The notes: a model not told the origin generated them from the sequence alone. A stretch of 64,000 bases of DNA from JAKOVR01 sp031415655 (GCA_031415655.1 JANOSD010000116.1:1-64000); one strand, 5' to 3'. Shown: positions 7,852 through 19,809, numbered from the stretch's first letter. Program-made: numbers and translations.

Positions 7852-10209
7852 TCAGCGTTTGACGCCGGCGCTGGCCAAACGCACGATGATCCGGTGGAAG
7901 AGACCGGGTACTCGTGACAGTCCGTCGATCACCTTGGCATCGGGGCCCACGAGCACCCGACGGCGGTTGGCATCGACGGCGGCAAGGATCTTCTCGGCCG
8001 CCTTCTCGGGCGAGGTGATCGCCGCCTTGTCGAACTCGGTGAGAGGATCACGACCCTTCGGGGTGAAGCCGGCGACGCTGTCGTCCATACGAGCATTGCG
8101 GACGATGTTGGTCTTGATTCCCCCCGGGTGCACGGTGGTGCACGACACGCCGCTGCCTTCGATCTCGAGCTCCATACGAAGCGAGTCGGTGAAACCCCGT
8201 ACGCCGAACTTGGCGGCGTTGTAGGCCGCCTGCGTGGGGATGCTCACCAGGCCGAACACGCTTGACAGGTTCACAATGTGACCGCGGTTTTGTGCTTTGA
8301 GGTAGGGCAGGAACGCCTTCGTGCCGTGCACGACCCCCCAGAAGTTGATGTTCATGAGCCACTCGAAATCGTCGTAGCTGGTGTGCTCCACGGTGGACAC
8401 CACGGCCACACCAGCGTTGTTGATCACGAGGTCGACGTGACCGTGCTGCTCCACGACGTCGTCAGCCCAGGCGAACACGGCCTCGCGGTCCGCGACGTCG
8501 AGCCGTTGGGACGTCACCTTCACGCCGTAGCCCTCGCAGCGGTTCACCGTGTCGGCCAGCCCGATTTCATCGACGTCGGACAAGGCGAGGTGCGTGCCCT
8601 TTTGCGCCAAGTTCACGGCGAGGGCGCGGCCGATGCCTGACCCGGCGCCGGTGATGGCGGCGACCCGCCGAGACGGCAGACTTCCGGCCGAGCCAGGAAC
8701 GGGGTTGCTCACTTCGAGCCCCTCATCGACGGCGTCCCGCAGCTTCATGGCCCGATAGTCGTGCAGGTAGTTCTGACGCACCTGCCAGGGAAACTTCGAT
8801 CCCTGCTTCGGGAATCGATCGACAGCCCGTTGGATATACCCGGACGACAACCCGAGCAGAGGTTCCGCGCTGACATCGGCGTCGTGGTTGCGGGGCGTGA
8901 CTTGCCGCATGCCCCGTTCCCGCATGGCGTTGAGGATGCGACACACCGCATCGCAGGTGAGGTCGGCCTTCAGCGTCCAAGAAGCGTTCGTGTAGCCGAC
9001 CGCCATGGCGAAGTTGGGAATGTCTTGCAGCATCATGCCCTTGTAGGCCAGGGCGTTGGATATCACCACGTCTTCACCGTCGACGGACATGGCGATGCCC
9101 CCGATGAACAGCAATTCCAAACCGGTTGCCGGCACGACGATGTCGGCCGCTATCTCGCGGCCCGACGTGAGCCGAATCCCGGTGTCGGTGAAGGTCTCGA
9201 TCGTGTCGGTCACCATCTCGACGGTTCCTTTGCGGATGGCCTTGAAGAGGTCGCCGTCGGCCACGGCGCACAGGCGCTGGTCCCACGGGTTGTAACGAGG
9301 GGTGAAGTGCGTGCCGATGTCGTACCCCTCGGGGAGAAAGCGGGTCATTCCCTTGAGGAGCAACCGCTTCATCATCTCGGGCCGTTTTCGGCTCACCTCA
9401 TACGAGGCCTGGGTGCCGAGGGCGTAGATCCACTTGAGGGCCTCACCGCCGCGTTTGCGCCCAAGCGCAGAGCGCAGCGGTGCGGCAATGGGACTCGTCG
9501 TGGGGACCCAGGTCATGTAGGTGGGGGAGCGTTGCAGCATGGTGACATGAGCGGCGGTCCGGGCCAACGACGGTGCGAGCGTGACCGCGGTGGCACCGCT
9601 GCCGATCACGACCACTCGTTTGTCTGCGTAGTCGAGATTCTCGGGCCAGAACTGCGGGTGTACCACTTGGCCTTTGAACGAATCCATGCCGGCAAAGTCC
9701 GGTACGTAGCCGCGGTCGTACCGGTAGTACCCGCTGCACGCGAACAAGAAGGAGCACGTGATTTCAACCTGCTCGGCGGTGGTAGCTGCGCTGGCGGTCT
9801 CACCGGTGCCAGCATCGCTGCTGGTGCCGCTGGTGCGTTCGGCCTGCACGTGCCACACCGCGTCGGTGGTGGACCAGTCGGCCGAGAGGATCCGGTGATT
9901 GAATCGGATGTGGCGGTCGATTCCGGCTTCGGTGGCGGTGTCGTTGATGTACTGCAGGATCGACGCCCCGTCGGCGATGGTCTTCTCGCCGGACCACGGC
10001 CGGAACGGGTAGCCGAGGGTGTGCATGTCGGAGTCCGACCGGATGCCGGGGTAGCGGAAAAGGTCCCACGTGCCACCGATGGCATCGCGTGCTTCGAAGA
10101 CGGCGTACGACGCCCACGGCGTGTCGGTCTGTATGTGGTGGGCGGCGCCAATGCCGGACAGGCCGGCACCAACAACCAGGACATCGAGGTGTTCGATCGT
10201 TTTCGTCAT
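7852..10209 (-). CDS. Fused Baeyer-Villiger-type FAD monooxygenase and short-chain dehydrogenase
   Basis: A 785-residue two-domain oxidoreductase. Residues 1 to about 505 form a class B flavoprotein monooxygenase: FAD-binding GAGLSGIGAAHH (14-25), the type I BVMO fingerprint FKGQVVHPQFWP (178-189, FxGxxxHxxxWP) and the NADPH-binding VIGSGATAVTLA (about 201-212). From about residue 515 there is a complete SDR: TGAGSGIG cofactor loop, NNAGVAV, and catalytic AYNAAK (YxxxK). The two could act in series, the SDR making or removing a carbonyl or alcohol and the monooxygenase inserting oxygen. In mycobacteria similar enzymes (mymA monooxygenase, sadH SDR) are separate genes of one operon. The gene lies 14 bases after the PF10118-type gene in the same direction, so the two are likely one operon controlled by the divergent TetR. 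Confidence 0.9.
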   Translation of the reverse strand: MTKTIEHLDVLVVGAGLSGIGAAHHIQTDTPWASYAVFEARDAIGGTWDLFRYPGIRSDSDMHTLGYPFRPWSGEKTIADGASILQYINDTATEAGIDRHIRFNHRILSADWSTTDAVWHVQAERTSGTSSDAGTGETASAATTAEQVEITCSFLFACSGYYRYDRGYVPDFAGMDSFKGQVVHPQFWPENLDYADKRVVVIGSGATAVTLAPSLARTAAHVTMLQRSPTYMTWVPTTSPIAAPLRSALGRKRGGEALKWIYALGTQASYEVSRKRPEMMKRLLLKGMTRFLPEGYDIGTHFTPRYNPWDQRLCAVADGDLFKAIRKGTVEMVTDTIETFTDTGIRLTSGREIAADIVVPATGLELLFIGGIAMSVDGEDVVISNALAYKGMMLQDIPNFAMAVGYTNASWTLKADLTCDAVCRILNAMRERGMRQVTPRNHDADVSAEPLLGLSSGYIQRAVDRFPKQGSKFPWQVRQNYLHDYRAMKLRDAVDEGLEVSNPVPGSAGSLPSRRVAAITGAGSGIGRALAVNLAQKGTHLALSDVDEIGLADTVNRCEGYGVKVTSQRLDVADREAVFAWADDVVEQHGHVDLVINNAGVAVVSTVEHTSYDDFEWLMNINFWGVVHGTKAFLPYLKAQNRGHIVNLSSVFGLVSIPTQAAYNAAKFGVRGFTDSLRMELEIEGSGVSCTTVHPGGIKTNIVRNARMDDSVAGFTPKGRDPLTEFDKAAITSPEKAAEKILAAVDANRRRVLVGPDAKVIDGLSRVPGLFHRIIVRLASAGVKR

Positions 10210-10223
10210 GGTTCGAACGTCCT

Positions 10224-11099
10224 TCAGGCGGCGAGCGTGGGTGAGGTGGTGGGCAGGTCGTTGAGTGTGCCTTCCGCACCAAAAAGCCGCTCACGCCATT
10301 CGGCGACCAGTTCGTCGGTGGGGTGTTGGTTCGGATGGAAATCCACGCGGTCGTAGTCGCGGAGTGTGTCGCGGAGTTCGGAGCTGAAGAAAGCCGAGCG
10401 GCGGAAACGCTTCCAACTCGAGCGCAGACGCCCTCGCTGGTAGGTAGAGCGATCACCAAGCAGCGAGGCCACCACCTGCAGCGACATCAGAGCTACGAAA
10501 GCGACCCGGACGACCTTCATGGTCTGGATTCGTGTGCGCTCGCTACCGCCAACGGCTCGGTACACATCGAAGGCCACCGCTTTGTGCTCGGCCTCCTCAA
10601 GTGCGTGCCACAAAAGCAGATCGCGCACGGGTCCGGGACGACTGAGCGAACGAAACTCGTCGTTGCCGAGGCACAGCGCGCCCAGCGTGGCGGTGAAATG
10701 CTCGAGCGCCGCCGTGACAGCGAGGTTTTCCTCGGGCGACATATGCCGGTCGCGGGCGGCGAGCGCCTTCTTCACGATGCGTTCCACTCGTTGCGTTGGG
10801 TAACCCAGCGCGGCGAGGTGCGCATTGAACGCTCGATGTTCGCGACCATGGATCGACTCCTGTCCAATGAAACCCTTCACTTGTTGTTTCAACTCGGGGT
10901 CCGTGATTTGGTCTCGGTAGTGGCGCACGGACCGCACGAAGTAGTCCTCCCCATCGGGAAAGGTGGCCGAGAGCGACGCGATGAGATGGCTCAGAATGAG
11001 GTCGTCGTTGGCGGCAAAGTGCCGAGGTGTGTCGGTAAGGGCCGTGTCGAAGGACACGCGGCGGGTGGGGATGGCAGTCGTGGCGGTTTCGGAGGTCAT
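10224..11099 (-). CDS. PF10118-type predicted metal-dependent hydrolase
   Basis: A 291-residue protein with an all-helical diiron-like layout: FIGQESIHGREHRAFN, then ALEHFTATLG and LLWHALEEAEHKAVAFDVYR. The repeated Glu-x-x-His pairs match the family annotated as predicted metal-dependent hydrolase, which may really be ferritin-like oxygenases. Biochemistry is not established. ATG 11099 is chosen because an upstream alternative at 11138 would run into the palindromic operator. Its position ahead of the monooxygenase-SDR fusion suggests a shared lipid or alkane oxidation pathway. Confidence 0.82.
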   Translation of the reverse strand: MTSETATTAIPTRRVSFDTALTDTPRHFAANDDLILSHLIASLSATFPDGEDYFVRSVRHYRDQITDPELKQQVKGFIGQESIHGREHRAFNAHLAALGYPTQRVERIVKKALAARDRHMSPEENLAVTAALEHFTATLGALCLGNDEFRSLSRPGPVRDLLLWHALEEAEHKAVAFDVYRAVGGSERTRIQTMKVVRVAFVALMSLQVVASLLGDRSTYQRGRLRSSWKRFRRSAFFSSELRDTLRDYDRVDFHPNQHPTDELVAEWRERLFGAEGTLNDLPTTSPTLAA

Positions 11100-11121
11100 G
11101 ATACGACCCAACATACATAGG

Positions 11122-11146
11122 TTGAGTGATTTACTCAAGTACTCAA
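11122..11146. promoter_or_regulatory. Palindromic operator between divergent tetR and oxidation operon
   Basis: TTGAGT (11122-11127), 5 bases, then ACTCAA (11133-11138) form a perfect inverted repeat, with a third half-site ACTCAA at 11141-11146. It sits in the 65-base divergent region, next to the TACTCT box at 11153-11158 used by tetR. Position and symmetry fit a TetR binding site controlling both directions; binding itself is inferred. Confidence 0.7.
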
Positions 11147-11164
11147 TCGTGTTACTCTTGGCAC

Positions 11165-11755
11165 ATGGCCGTCACCCGAGGAGCACAGACCCGCCAGGCA
11201 ATTCTTGACGCCGCCATCGTGCGGTTCGGTCGCGATGGCTACCGCGCTACGTCCGTGGCCGACATCGCTCGCGACGCCGGTGTGGGGAGCACCATCACCT
11301 ACGCCTATTTCCCCAACAAGGAGGCGCTGTTCCTCGCCGCGCTCGATGAGGACGCAGCCGCCGTGATGCACAACGGATTGCTGAAAGTTCTCGAAGAGAC
11401 CGACCCGCGAACGTGGCGGGAGTCGTTATTGCTCACCCTGATCGCCGCGGTGGAGACCCACCCGCTCGCTCGTCGGGTGCTCTCCGGCCTCGAACCTACG
11501 GTGACCGACCGCGTGATTGATATCCCCGCCTTGGCCGAGTTGCGCAAGGCGATGGCCGAACGCCTCCGATCCGAACAACTCGCCGGCACCATCCGTCACG
11601 ACATTGATCCAGTGGCAATCGCCAACGGCTCGATCACCATCATCCTGTCGTTGATGATGTCGGTGCTTCAGATCGGCCCGTCAGCGGTGCTCGCCCTTGG
11701 CGACGACGTATTCGCCGTGTTCCAGGCGGCCCTCGAGAACCCTGTACCTCGATAA
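11165..11755 (+). CDS. TetR-family transcriptional regulator
   Basis: A 196-residue repressor. The N-terminal helix-turn-helix is intact: TRQAILDAAIVRFGRDGYRATSVADIARDAGVGS split over residues about 7-40, followed by TYAYFPNKEALFLAAL. ATG 11165 lies 6 bases behind the TACTCT box (11153-11158), so the mRNA is probably leaderless. It is divergent from the PF10118-type/monooxygenase-SDR operon and likely represses it; the ligand is unknown. The last codons (ALENPVPR) and the stop lie inside a 16-bp tandem repeat array that continues downstream. Confidence 0.9.
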   Translation: MAVTRGAQTRQAILDAAIVRFGRDGYRATSVADIARDAGVGSTITYAYFPNKEALFLAALDEDAAAVMHNGLLKVLEETDPRTWRESLLLTLIAAVETHPLARRVLSGLEPTVTDRVIDIPALAELRKAMAERLRSEQLAGTIRHDIDPVAIANGSITIILSLMMSVLQIGPSAVLALGDDVFAVFQAALENPVPR

Positions 11756-11833
11756 ACCTCTACCTCGAGAACCCTGTACCTCGAGAACCCTGAACCTCCT
11801 CGGCATTGGGCCGGCATTGGGCCGGCATTGGGC
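11731..11833. repeat. Two adjacent tandem repeat arrays at the 3' end of tetR
   Basis: Four 16-bp units occupy 11731-11794; unit 1 and unit 3 are identical (CCTCGAGAACCCTGTA), unit 2 carries the tetR stop codon and unit 4 differs at one base. Directly after comes a perfect 11-bp array, CGGCATTGGGC x3, at 11801-11833. Together they fill the space between the convergent tetR and M16 peptidase genes. Confidence 0.9.
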
Positions 11834-11838
11834 GAGGC

Positions 11839-13347
11839 TCAGCGCCGCCCCGAGGGCTGCGTTTGCCATGGATGTTCGTAGGAACTGGGCTCCGGGTGAG
11901 AGACAAAACGTTGGGAGGGAATGCGTGCCTCGATGCCGGCGATGACCGCGGGGCCATTGACCCAAGCGATCGGGTGGAGAAAGACACGGATTCCGTCGGG
12001 GGCCCAAAACAAACGAGCCCCGTCTTGCCACATTTCGACCGCCCGACAGGCGTCATAGGGGATCGAGAGCGGGGTCCCATCGGAGAGTCGGAGGGTAAAA
12101 GCGGTCGGTGCCAGCACTAACACTTCACCCAAGAGTTCCGAGGACGTGCCCGGAACGTGGCGCACTTCGGCGCCCGTAACCGACCATGTAGAGCCCTCGG
12201 GCACCCGGGAGTAGCGACGGTCCTGCATGCCGATTGACGACGGTAGCGCCCACACCGATGATTGGTTTGCTCGTCGCCAAGCGTGACGCAGGTGGTCAGG
12301 TGTCAGCGCGTCGAACTCGTGGTTGAGCTCTTCCATGGTTGCCGCTGGTCCGAAACACAACTCTTCGCATGCGGCGTAGGTGGCCCGCCCGGCGGCCGCG
12401 TACGGGTGGTCGCGCCCTCGTTGTCGCTCAAGGCTGAGGTCGGCCCATTCCTCCTCGGTGACACCGAGCATTGCCATGCGATGGCATTCCGTGATGAAGG
12501 CGTCGCGCACCTTTTCCGCCTCATCCTCGAGCGTGTCGGCGTAGTGCACCGTGTAGGCAAGATCTCGGCTGAGTGGCTCGTAGTCGGCGCCGACCTCGTA
12601 GCTCCGGCCTTCCTGCTCTCGGAGTCGTGTTCGAAGGCGGTTCTGCATGACCGAACAGGCAAGCTGCCACTCCTGGCTTCTCGGGTGAAGGTGGCTCACC
12701 GCCACAACGTTGCCTCGGTTTGGGTACCACCCGGGAAGGGTGTTCGGCACGGGATCGATTGCCGGTACGGGAACCCGATCACCGTCGGGCAAACCCCCGA
12801 GATCGAGCCCATCTGGCGGCGGGCCGCTCAGCCAAAGCACCGCGTTGCCGGCCGTGAACCGTGACCGCCGCCAAGCGTCGATGTTTGCCGGTTCGGCGCG
12901 AAGGAGCCCGAGCTCTTCGTAGGCCGCCAACCCGTGGGCGGCGGGCCCGAAACGAATGCTCAGCAAGAGCTTGCCCAGACTGCCACCTCCTTTCGATGCC
13001 TCGGTCTGCAGAATTCTGACTTCGCGCTCGATGCGGTCGAACGGGAGATTGGCCAGTGCCTTCACCACGCCATTCAGGAAGTCGCGTACTTCGTCGGGGC
13101 GTCCTTGGGCGATGAAGGTGGTGCGAACCTGGTCGACGCTGCCGTTGTAGGAAAAATGTTCCTGGCCCATCGCCGCCAAGGCGAGGTGTTCGATCAGGTG
13201 GGTGTGGCCTCGGGTGGAGAATGATTCGTCGGCCTGTCCTACCCGGAAAACGAGCCCAGCCGTGAGGTTTCCCGGCGCTTCGCCCCAGTAGGTAGGAACG
13301 CCGTTGATGGTGGTGCGTTGCTCAGTCATGAAGGAGGTATCGGTCAT
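11839..13347 (-). CDS. M16-family zinc metallopeptidase
   Basis: A 502-residue protein with the inverted zinc motif HxxEH in GHTHLIEHLAL near residue 50 and the distal Glu in ILQTEASKG, the arrangement of insulinase/PqqF-type peptidases. At this length it is one M16 half plus a C-terminal extension of about 80 residues. ATG 13347 is used; ATG 13329 is an in-frame alternative. There is no signal peptide. It is divergent by 32 bases from the conserved hypothetical gene at 13380 and near a radical SAM gene, a context that recalls peptide-modification clusters, but no precursor peptide is visible. Confidence 0.82.
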   Translation of the reverse strand: MTDTSFMTEQRTTINGVPTYWGEAPGNLTAGLVFRVGQADESFSTRGHTHLIEHLALAAMGQEHFSYNGSVDQVRTTFIAQGRPDEVRDFLNGVVKALANLPFDRIEREVRILQTEASKGGGSLGKLLLSIRFGPAAHGLAAYEELGLLRAEPANIDAWRRSRFTAGNAVLWLSGPPPDGLDLGGLPDGDRVPVPAIDPVPNTLPGWYPNRGNVVAVSHLHPRSQEWQLACSVMQNRLRTRLREQEGRSYEVGADYEPLSRDLAYTVHYADTLEDEAEKVRDAFITECHRMAMLGVTEEEWADLSLERQRGRDHPYAAAGRATYAACEELCFGPAATMEELNHEFDALTPDHLRHAWRRANQSSVWALPSSIGMQDRRYSRVPEGSTWSVTGAEVRHVPGTSSELLGEVLVLAPTAFTLRLSDGTPLSIPYDACRAVEMWQDGARLFWAPDGIRVFLHPIAWVNGPAVIAGIEARIPSQRFVSHPEPSSYEHPWQTQPSGRR

Positions 13348-13379
13348 CGAAGGGAAGGGGAAATCGGTAGTGTGCGGCG

Positions 13380-14336
13380 ATGGCGCTTCGGAGAACCGGC
13401 CTGTTGACGGCGAACAGAAAAGCGATTGCCGAGGACCCTACCCGGGGAGATCCGCGGATTCCTGACCTCCTCCACCATCTTCGCGGGGGCGACGTTGACG
13501 CGGCACGTCTGATCGTGGCGAGCGCAACGAATACCTCGGATCGTGAACATCTCGTTCTTGCCGTCCTCGATGCCAAGGTCGACCTGCTGGCTCTCGATGG
13601 GTGGATCACCGCCCACCCCGACGACGCGTGGGCGCATCTTGTGCGCGGCGTGCAACTCGTGGGATGGGCCTGGGAGGCGCGAGGACATGGGCGGTCGCAG
13701 ACCGTCGGGGAATCGGCGTTCGAGGAGTTTTGGGCCAGGCTTCGACGGGCGGAGTGGCACCTGCTCCACGCCGCTGAACTGGACCCCACGGATCCGTTGC
13801 CGTGGGGATCGCTGCTCACCAGCGGCCGAGGGTTGCAGGTGGCCTTTGAGGAGTTGTGCCTGCGCTTCGAGGAGTGCAATCGCCGCTTTCCGGGTCTTCC
13901 CGGCGCGCATGCGGCGTTCCTCCAGGGAGCATGCCGGAAATGGCGTGGGTCGCACGACCAGATGTTTGGTTTTGCCACGATGACGGCGTCCGCCGCCTCA
14001 CCCGGTTCGCCGTTGCACGCGCTCGTTGTGGCGGCTCATTTCGAGCAGCAGATCGACCTGGACGACACGCAGGCGTTTCGTCACTATTTCGCGTCGCCGG
14101 GCGTGCGCGCTCAGGTACATTTTGCGGCGACCCAATCGGTGTTGCACCCGTCGTGGATCGATGTGCCGGCCCACGTGCCGGCAATGAACGTCATCGCCGG
14201 TGGACTCCTCATGATCGAGGAACGATCGCTGGCGCAGCAGGTGGCTGGCAGAATCGGTGTCCGGCGTAGCGGCTTCCCGTGGGACTACATCGGAGACGAT
14301 GCCGGGCAGGCCTTTGCTCGGGCCCTTGCTGGTTAA
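13380..14336 (+). CDS. Conserved actinobacterial hypothetical protein, helical repeat type
   Basis: A 318-residue soluble protein. It has segments HPDDAWAHLVRGVQLVGWAWEARG, then ELDPTDPLPWGSLLTSGRGL and KWRGSHDQMFGFA, broken here by short loops. These resemble a streptomycete family of TPR-like hypothetical proteins that I know only as uncharacterised. It begins at ATG 13380, 6 bases after a TAGTGT box (13368-13373). It lies between the M16 peptidase and the radical SAM gene, both on the opposite strand. Confidence 0.72.
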   Translation: MALRRTGLLTANRKAIAEDPTRGDPRIPDLLHHLRGGDVDAARLIVASATNTSDREHLVLAVLDAKVDLLALDGWITAHPDDAWAHLVRGVQLVGWAWEARGHGRSQTVGESAFEEFWARLRRAEWHLLHAAELDPTDPLPWGSLLTSGRGLQVAFEELCLRFEECNRRFPGLPGAHAAFLQGACRKWRGSHDQMFGFATMTASAASPGSPLHALVVAAHFEQQIDLDDTQAFRHYFASPGVRAQVHFAATQSVLHPSWIDVPAHVPAMNVIAGGLLMIEERSLAQQVAGRIGVRRSGFPWDYIGDDAGQAFARALAG

Positions 14337-14370
14337 ATCCGAGTGGCGCTACCCGTTACCGGACAGGTTC

Positions 14371-16968
14371 CTATGCGGAGAGGATCGACTCGACGCGAGA
14401 GTCGCCCACCACGAACGGTCGGGCGATCGGTGACGCCAACTCCCAGTTGGCGCCGAACCCGTGCGCTTCGATCTGGCTGCCGATGCCCATGGTGGCCATG
14501 CGGCCCGGGTCGTCGACTCGGAGCACGCCCGGCCCGAAGGCGTGTAGCGCCGGCGCATGGAGGGGCCAGGATTCGTGGTGGCCCGATTCTTTTGTGTCGA
14601 GCACGGAGCGGAACCACGCTGCGTAGTCGTGGGGGAGGTCGATGGTGTCGGGATACACCCGGTCGCGCGAGGGCATCAGATGGTGCTGAGCAGCAAGAAC
14701 CGTGGCGAGGGCAGAGTCGTCGGGAACACCAAGCTCGTCAATCAGGTACTGCCCCACCTCGTCGTAGTAACGACGCCACGACACCGGTGGTGCCATGAAC
14801 CTCGTGACCGCCTGCGTTGACAGAGCGACCAGTGGCCACCGGTCGGGGGCGTTCATGCCCGTTTGGCGGAGGCCCTCATAGAAGGCCACTTCTTCGATGC
14901 CGGTCTGTTGGCGCACATGACGCGACACGTGGCGAAGGATGCCGAAGTTCTCACAGAGGAGGAACCACAACCGGAGGTGGCGCATATGGAGGTAGTCGTC
15001 TCGTGTGTAGGTAGCCGTGGCCACTACCAAGGACGACGCACCGGTTCCCGGCTTGGTGTCCACCACGATGCCGTGCTTTTCGCGATAGCTCGGCTCGTTC
15101 ATTGGACTGTTGACAAGCAGTTCCGTGATCGGAAGCCGTACCTGTACCTCACGATCGACGCATTGCTGGAGGTCGAGCTGAAACGATGCGGTGGTGGCAC
15201 CGGGAAGGCCGACCATGAGGTCGACGAACAGCGGGAGGTTGAGTCGGCGGAACTCGCCGGCCAGCTCCTCGTACTTCGCCAGCTTGATGTTCGACCGGTT
15301 GATCACGCTGAGCGTCTCGGTGTCCATCGTTTGCAACGACAAGATGCCAAAGCTCCAAATGTTGGCGTCGACCATCACCTTGATGATGTGGCTGAGATGT
15401 TTGACGGAGTTCTTGGCGAAGCTCACCCCGAACATGCGTGGGTAGCTGTAGATCGCTTTCATCTCGGCGATCTTTTCGGCGATCTCGACGTCGCGTTGGT
15501 AGATGCCAAAGTTCGAGTCGGCAGGGCCGACGGCCATCATCTTGTTGGAGGCACACCACTCGAGCTCGGCGTACACACGGTCGATCGAGTACTTCCGCAT
15601 ACGGGAAAGGGTGGCGGACCCCCAGTCACAGAAGGTGCAACCGTACGGGCAGCCGCGGTTGGTCTCGATGGTGACCTGCTGGCGTGGTGCCTCGGCGTAG
15701 GCATCGAACAATCCGGTGAGGAACGGGGAAGGAATGGTGTCGAGATCACTGATGCGCTCCCGATCGGGTGTGCGAACAATGCGATCGCCGTCGCGAAAAC
15801 AAATGCCGGGGACGTCGTGCAGCGCACGGAAGTCGACCGGCCCGTCGGAGGTACCAACCCGCCCGGCGAGCGCGGCCAGGATGTCGGCGGCGGCCGCTTC
15901 GCCTTCCCCGCGCACGGTGATGTCGACGTGGGGGTTTCGGCGGAAGTAGTCGATGGTGTCGAGCTCGTATTTGGGTGTGTCGGGGCCACCGTGCACGGTG
16001 ATGCTCCCCGGGCTGCGCCGTTTCACCTCCTCGGAGATCGAAAGGCAGTGGGTGTGGCTCCACAGGTAGTTGGAGAAGAGGTAGACGGCAGGCCGTTCGG
16101 TCGGCCGATCGAGGCGGTTCGCGTCGAGTACCCAGTCGAGGTAGAACTGGTACTCCTCGTTGAGCTGACCGTTCTCGAACGCCTTGGCGTAGGCGAAGAT
16201 CAGGCCCAAACTCAACGGGGGCTGACCGTTGAACGCCACCGGCACCACCCGCACACGCTGCGTTCCCGTGCGTTCCTCTCGTTCCCGTTCTGCTTCCTCA
16301 TCCGCTGCGAGCCGCCGGTCGACAGCCAGAACCAAGAGGTGACGGGCCTCGAACTGACGCTCCATCACCATGCCGGTGAGGCCGTAGGCGGTGCTCTCGC
16401 GGGGGACCGATGGGTCTAGGTGTTGGAGAAGGCCAGCGGCGGTGAGCTTCACGAGGAGCTCGTCGAACGGGCGTTCGCGCAGCGCCCGGTTCCCGACGTT
16501 CTGGCGATGGGCCTTGATCGCTTCAAGTCGGGTGCGGCGAGCGGCGAGCACCGACGCCGCAACCACCTCGGTAGGGGAAAGCAGCACGAGTCGGGAGCCG
16601 TCATGGCCGACGACTTCGAAGCCATCTTGGGCGATCCCGAGTACGGCCGGAGTTTCCAGCAAGAGCGCGTGGGGAAAGGCGTCGGGGGGCGGAGGTGGCC
16701 GTAGGGCGCTGGTGCTGGCGATCAGGGCGGGGGAGGTACCGTTGGGGACAAGGAGCCCGTCTTCGACCAAATCCTGCCGCAGTGCGTCGAGGTGCGAAGG
16801 AGCAATCGTGCCGGTGTCCCCCCGCGCCAGAGCGGCCAACCATTCGAGCCCATCGAGGTCCACCGGCACGGTGTAGTCGCGTTGCAAACAGGGCACCCCC
16901 ACTCCTTCCGGAGTGATGAGGACCACGAGCGCGGGCGAAACGGCGAGAGGGGCGACGATGGTGTCCAC
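14371..16968 (-). CDS. B12-binding-domain radical SAM protein
   Basis: An 865-residue protein. The radical SAM cluster motif CxxxCxxC is in NRGCPYGCTFCDWGSA, with the usual downstream strand segments (GILSLQTMDTETL; LMVGLPGATTASF). Upstream, about residues 230-400, is a Rossmann-like cobalamin-binding-type domain (VYLFSNYLWSHTHCL; ITVHGGPDTP; ITVRGEGEAAAADIL) that lacks the DxHxxG base-off motif. The first 220 residues contain two segments like small winged-helix or PqqD-type folds, which might bind a peptide. The start is GTG 16968, 9 bases behind a TAGGTT box (complement of 16978-16983). The substrate is unknown; the M16 peptidase nearby would fit peptide chemistry but is only circumstantial. 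Confidence 0.82.
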   Translation of the reverse strand: MDTIVAPLAVSPALVVLITPEGVGVPCLQRDYTVPVDLDGLEWLAALARGDTGTIAPSHLDALRQDLVEDGLLVPNGTSPALIASTSALRPPPPPDAFPHALLLETPAVLGIAQDGFEVVGHDGSRLVLLSPTEVVAASVLAARRTRLEAIKAHRQNVGNRALRERPFDELLVKLTAAGLLQHLDPSVPRESTAYGLTGMVMERQFEARHLLVLAVDRRLAADEEAEREREERTGTQRVRVVPVAFNGQPPLSLGLIFAYAKAFENGQLNEEYQFYLDWVLDANRLDRPTERPAVYLFSNYLWSHTHCLSISEEVKRRSPGSITVHGGPDTPKYELDTIDYFRRNPHVDITVRGEGEAAAADILAALAGRVGTSDGPVDFRALHDVPGICFRDGDRIVRTPDRERISDLDTIPSPFLTGLFDAYAEAPRQQVTIETNRGCPYGCTFCDWGSATLSRMRKYSIDRVYAELEWCASNKMMAVGPADSNFGIYQRDVEIAEKIAEMKAIYSYPRMFGVSFAKNSVKHLSHIIKVMVDANIWSFGILSLQTMDTETLSVINRSNIKLAKYEELAGEFRRLNLPLFVDLMVGLPGATTASFQLDLQQCVDREVQVRLPITELLVNSPMNEPSYREKHGIVVDTKPGTGASSLVVATATYTRDDYLHMRHLRLWFLLCENFGILRHVSRHVRQQTGIEEVAFYEGLRQTGMNAPDRWPLVALSTQAVTRFMAPPVSWRRYYDEVGQYLIDELGVPDDSALATVLAAQHHLMPSRDRVYPDTIDLPHDYAAWFRSVLDTKESGHHESWPLHAPALHAFGPGVLRVDDPGRMATMGIGSQIEAHGFGANWELASPIARPFVVGDSRVESILSA

Positions 16969-17027
16969 GGGCCTCTTAACCTACCAGCGTTTGACAAACC
17001 GACGCCCATGGTCCAAACCTTCTGACG

Positions 17028-19793
<2,766 letters not shown>

Positions 19794-19809
19794 TCTACGG
19801 TTGACGCCG

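Noticed and set aside
8761..10356. 531-codon plus-strand frame opposite the monooxygenase-SDR gene
   Set aside because: Antisense shadow; the minus strand has all catalytic motifs.
14863..16419. 518-codon plus-strand frame opposite the radical SAM gene
   Set aside because: Antisense shadow rich in Val/Gly/Arg; no recognisable domain.
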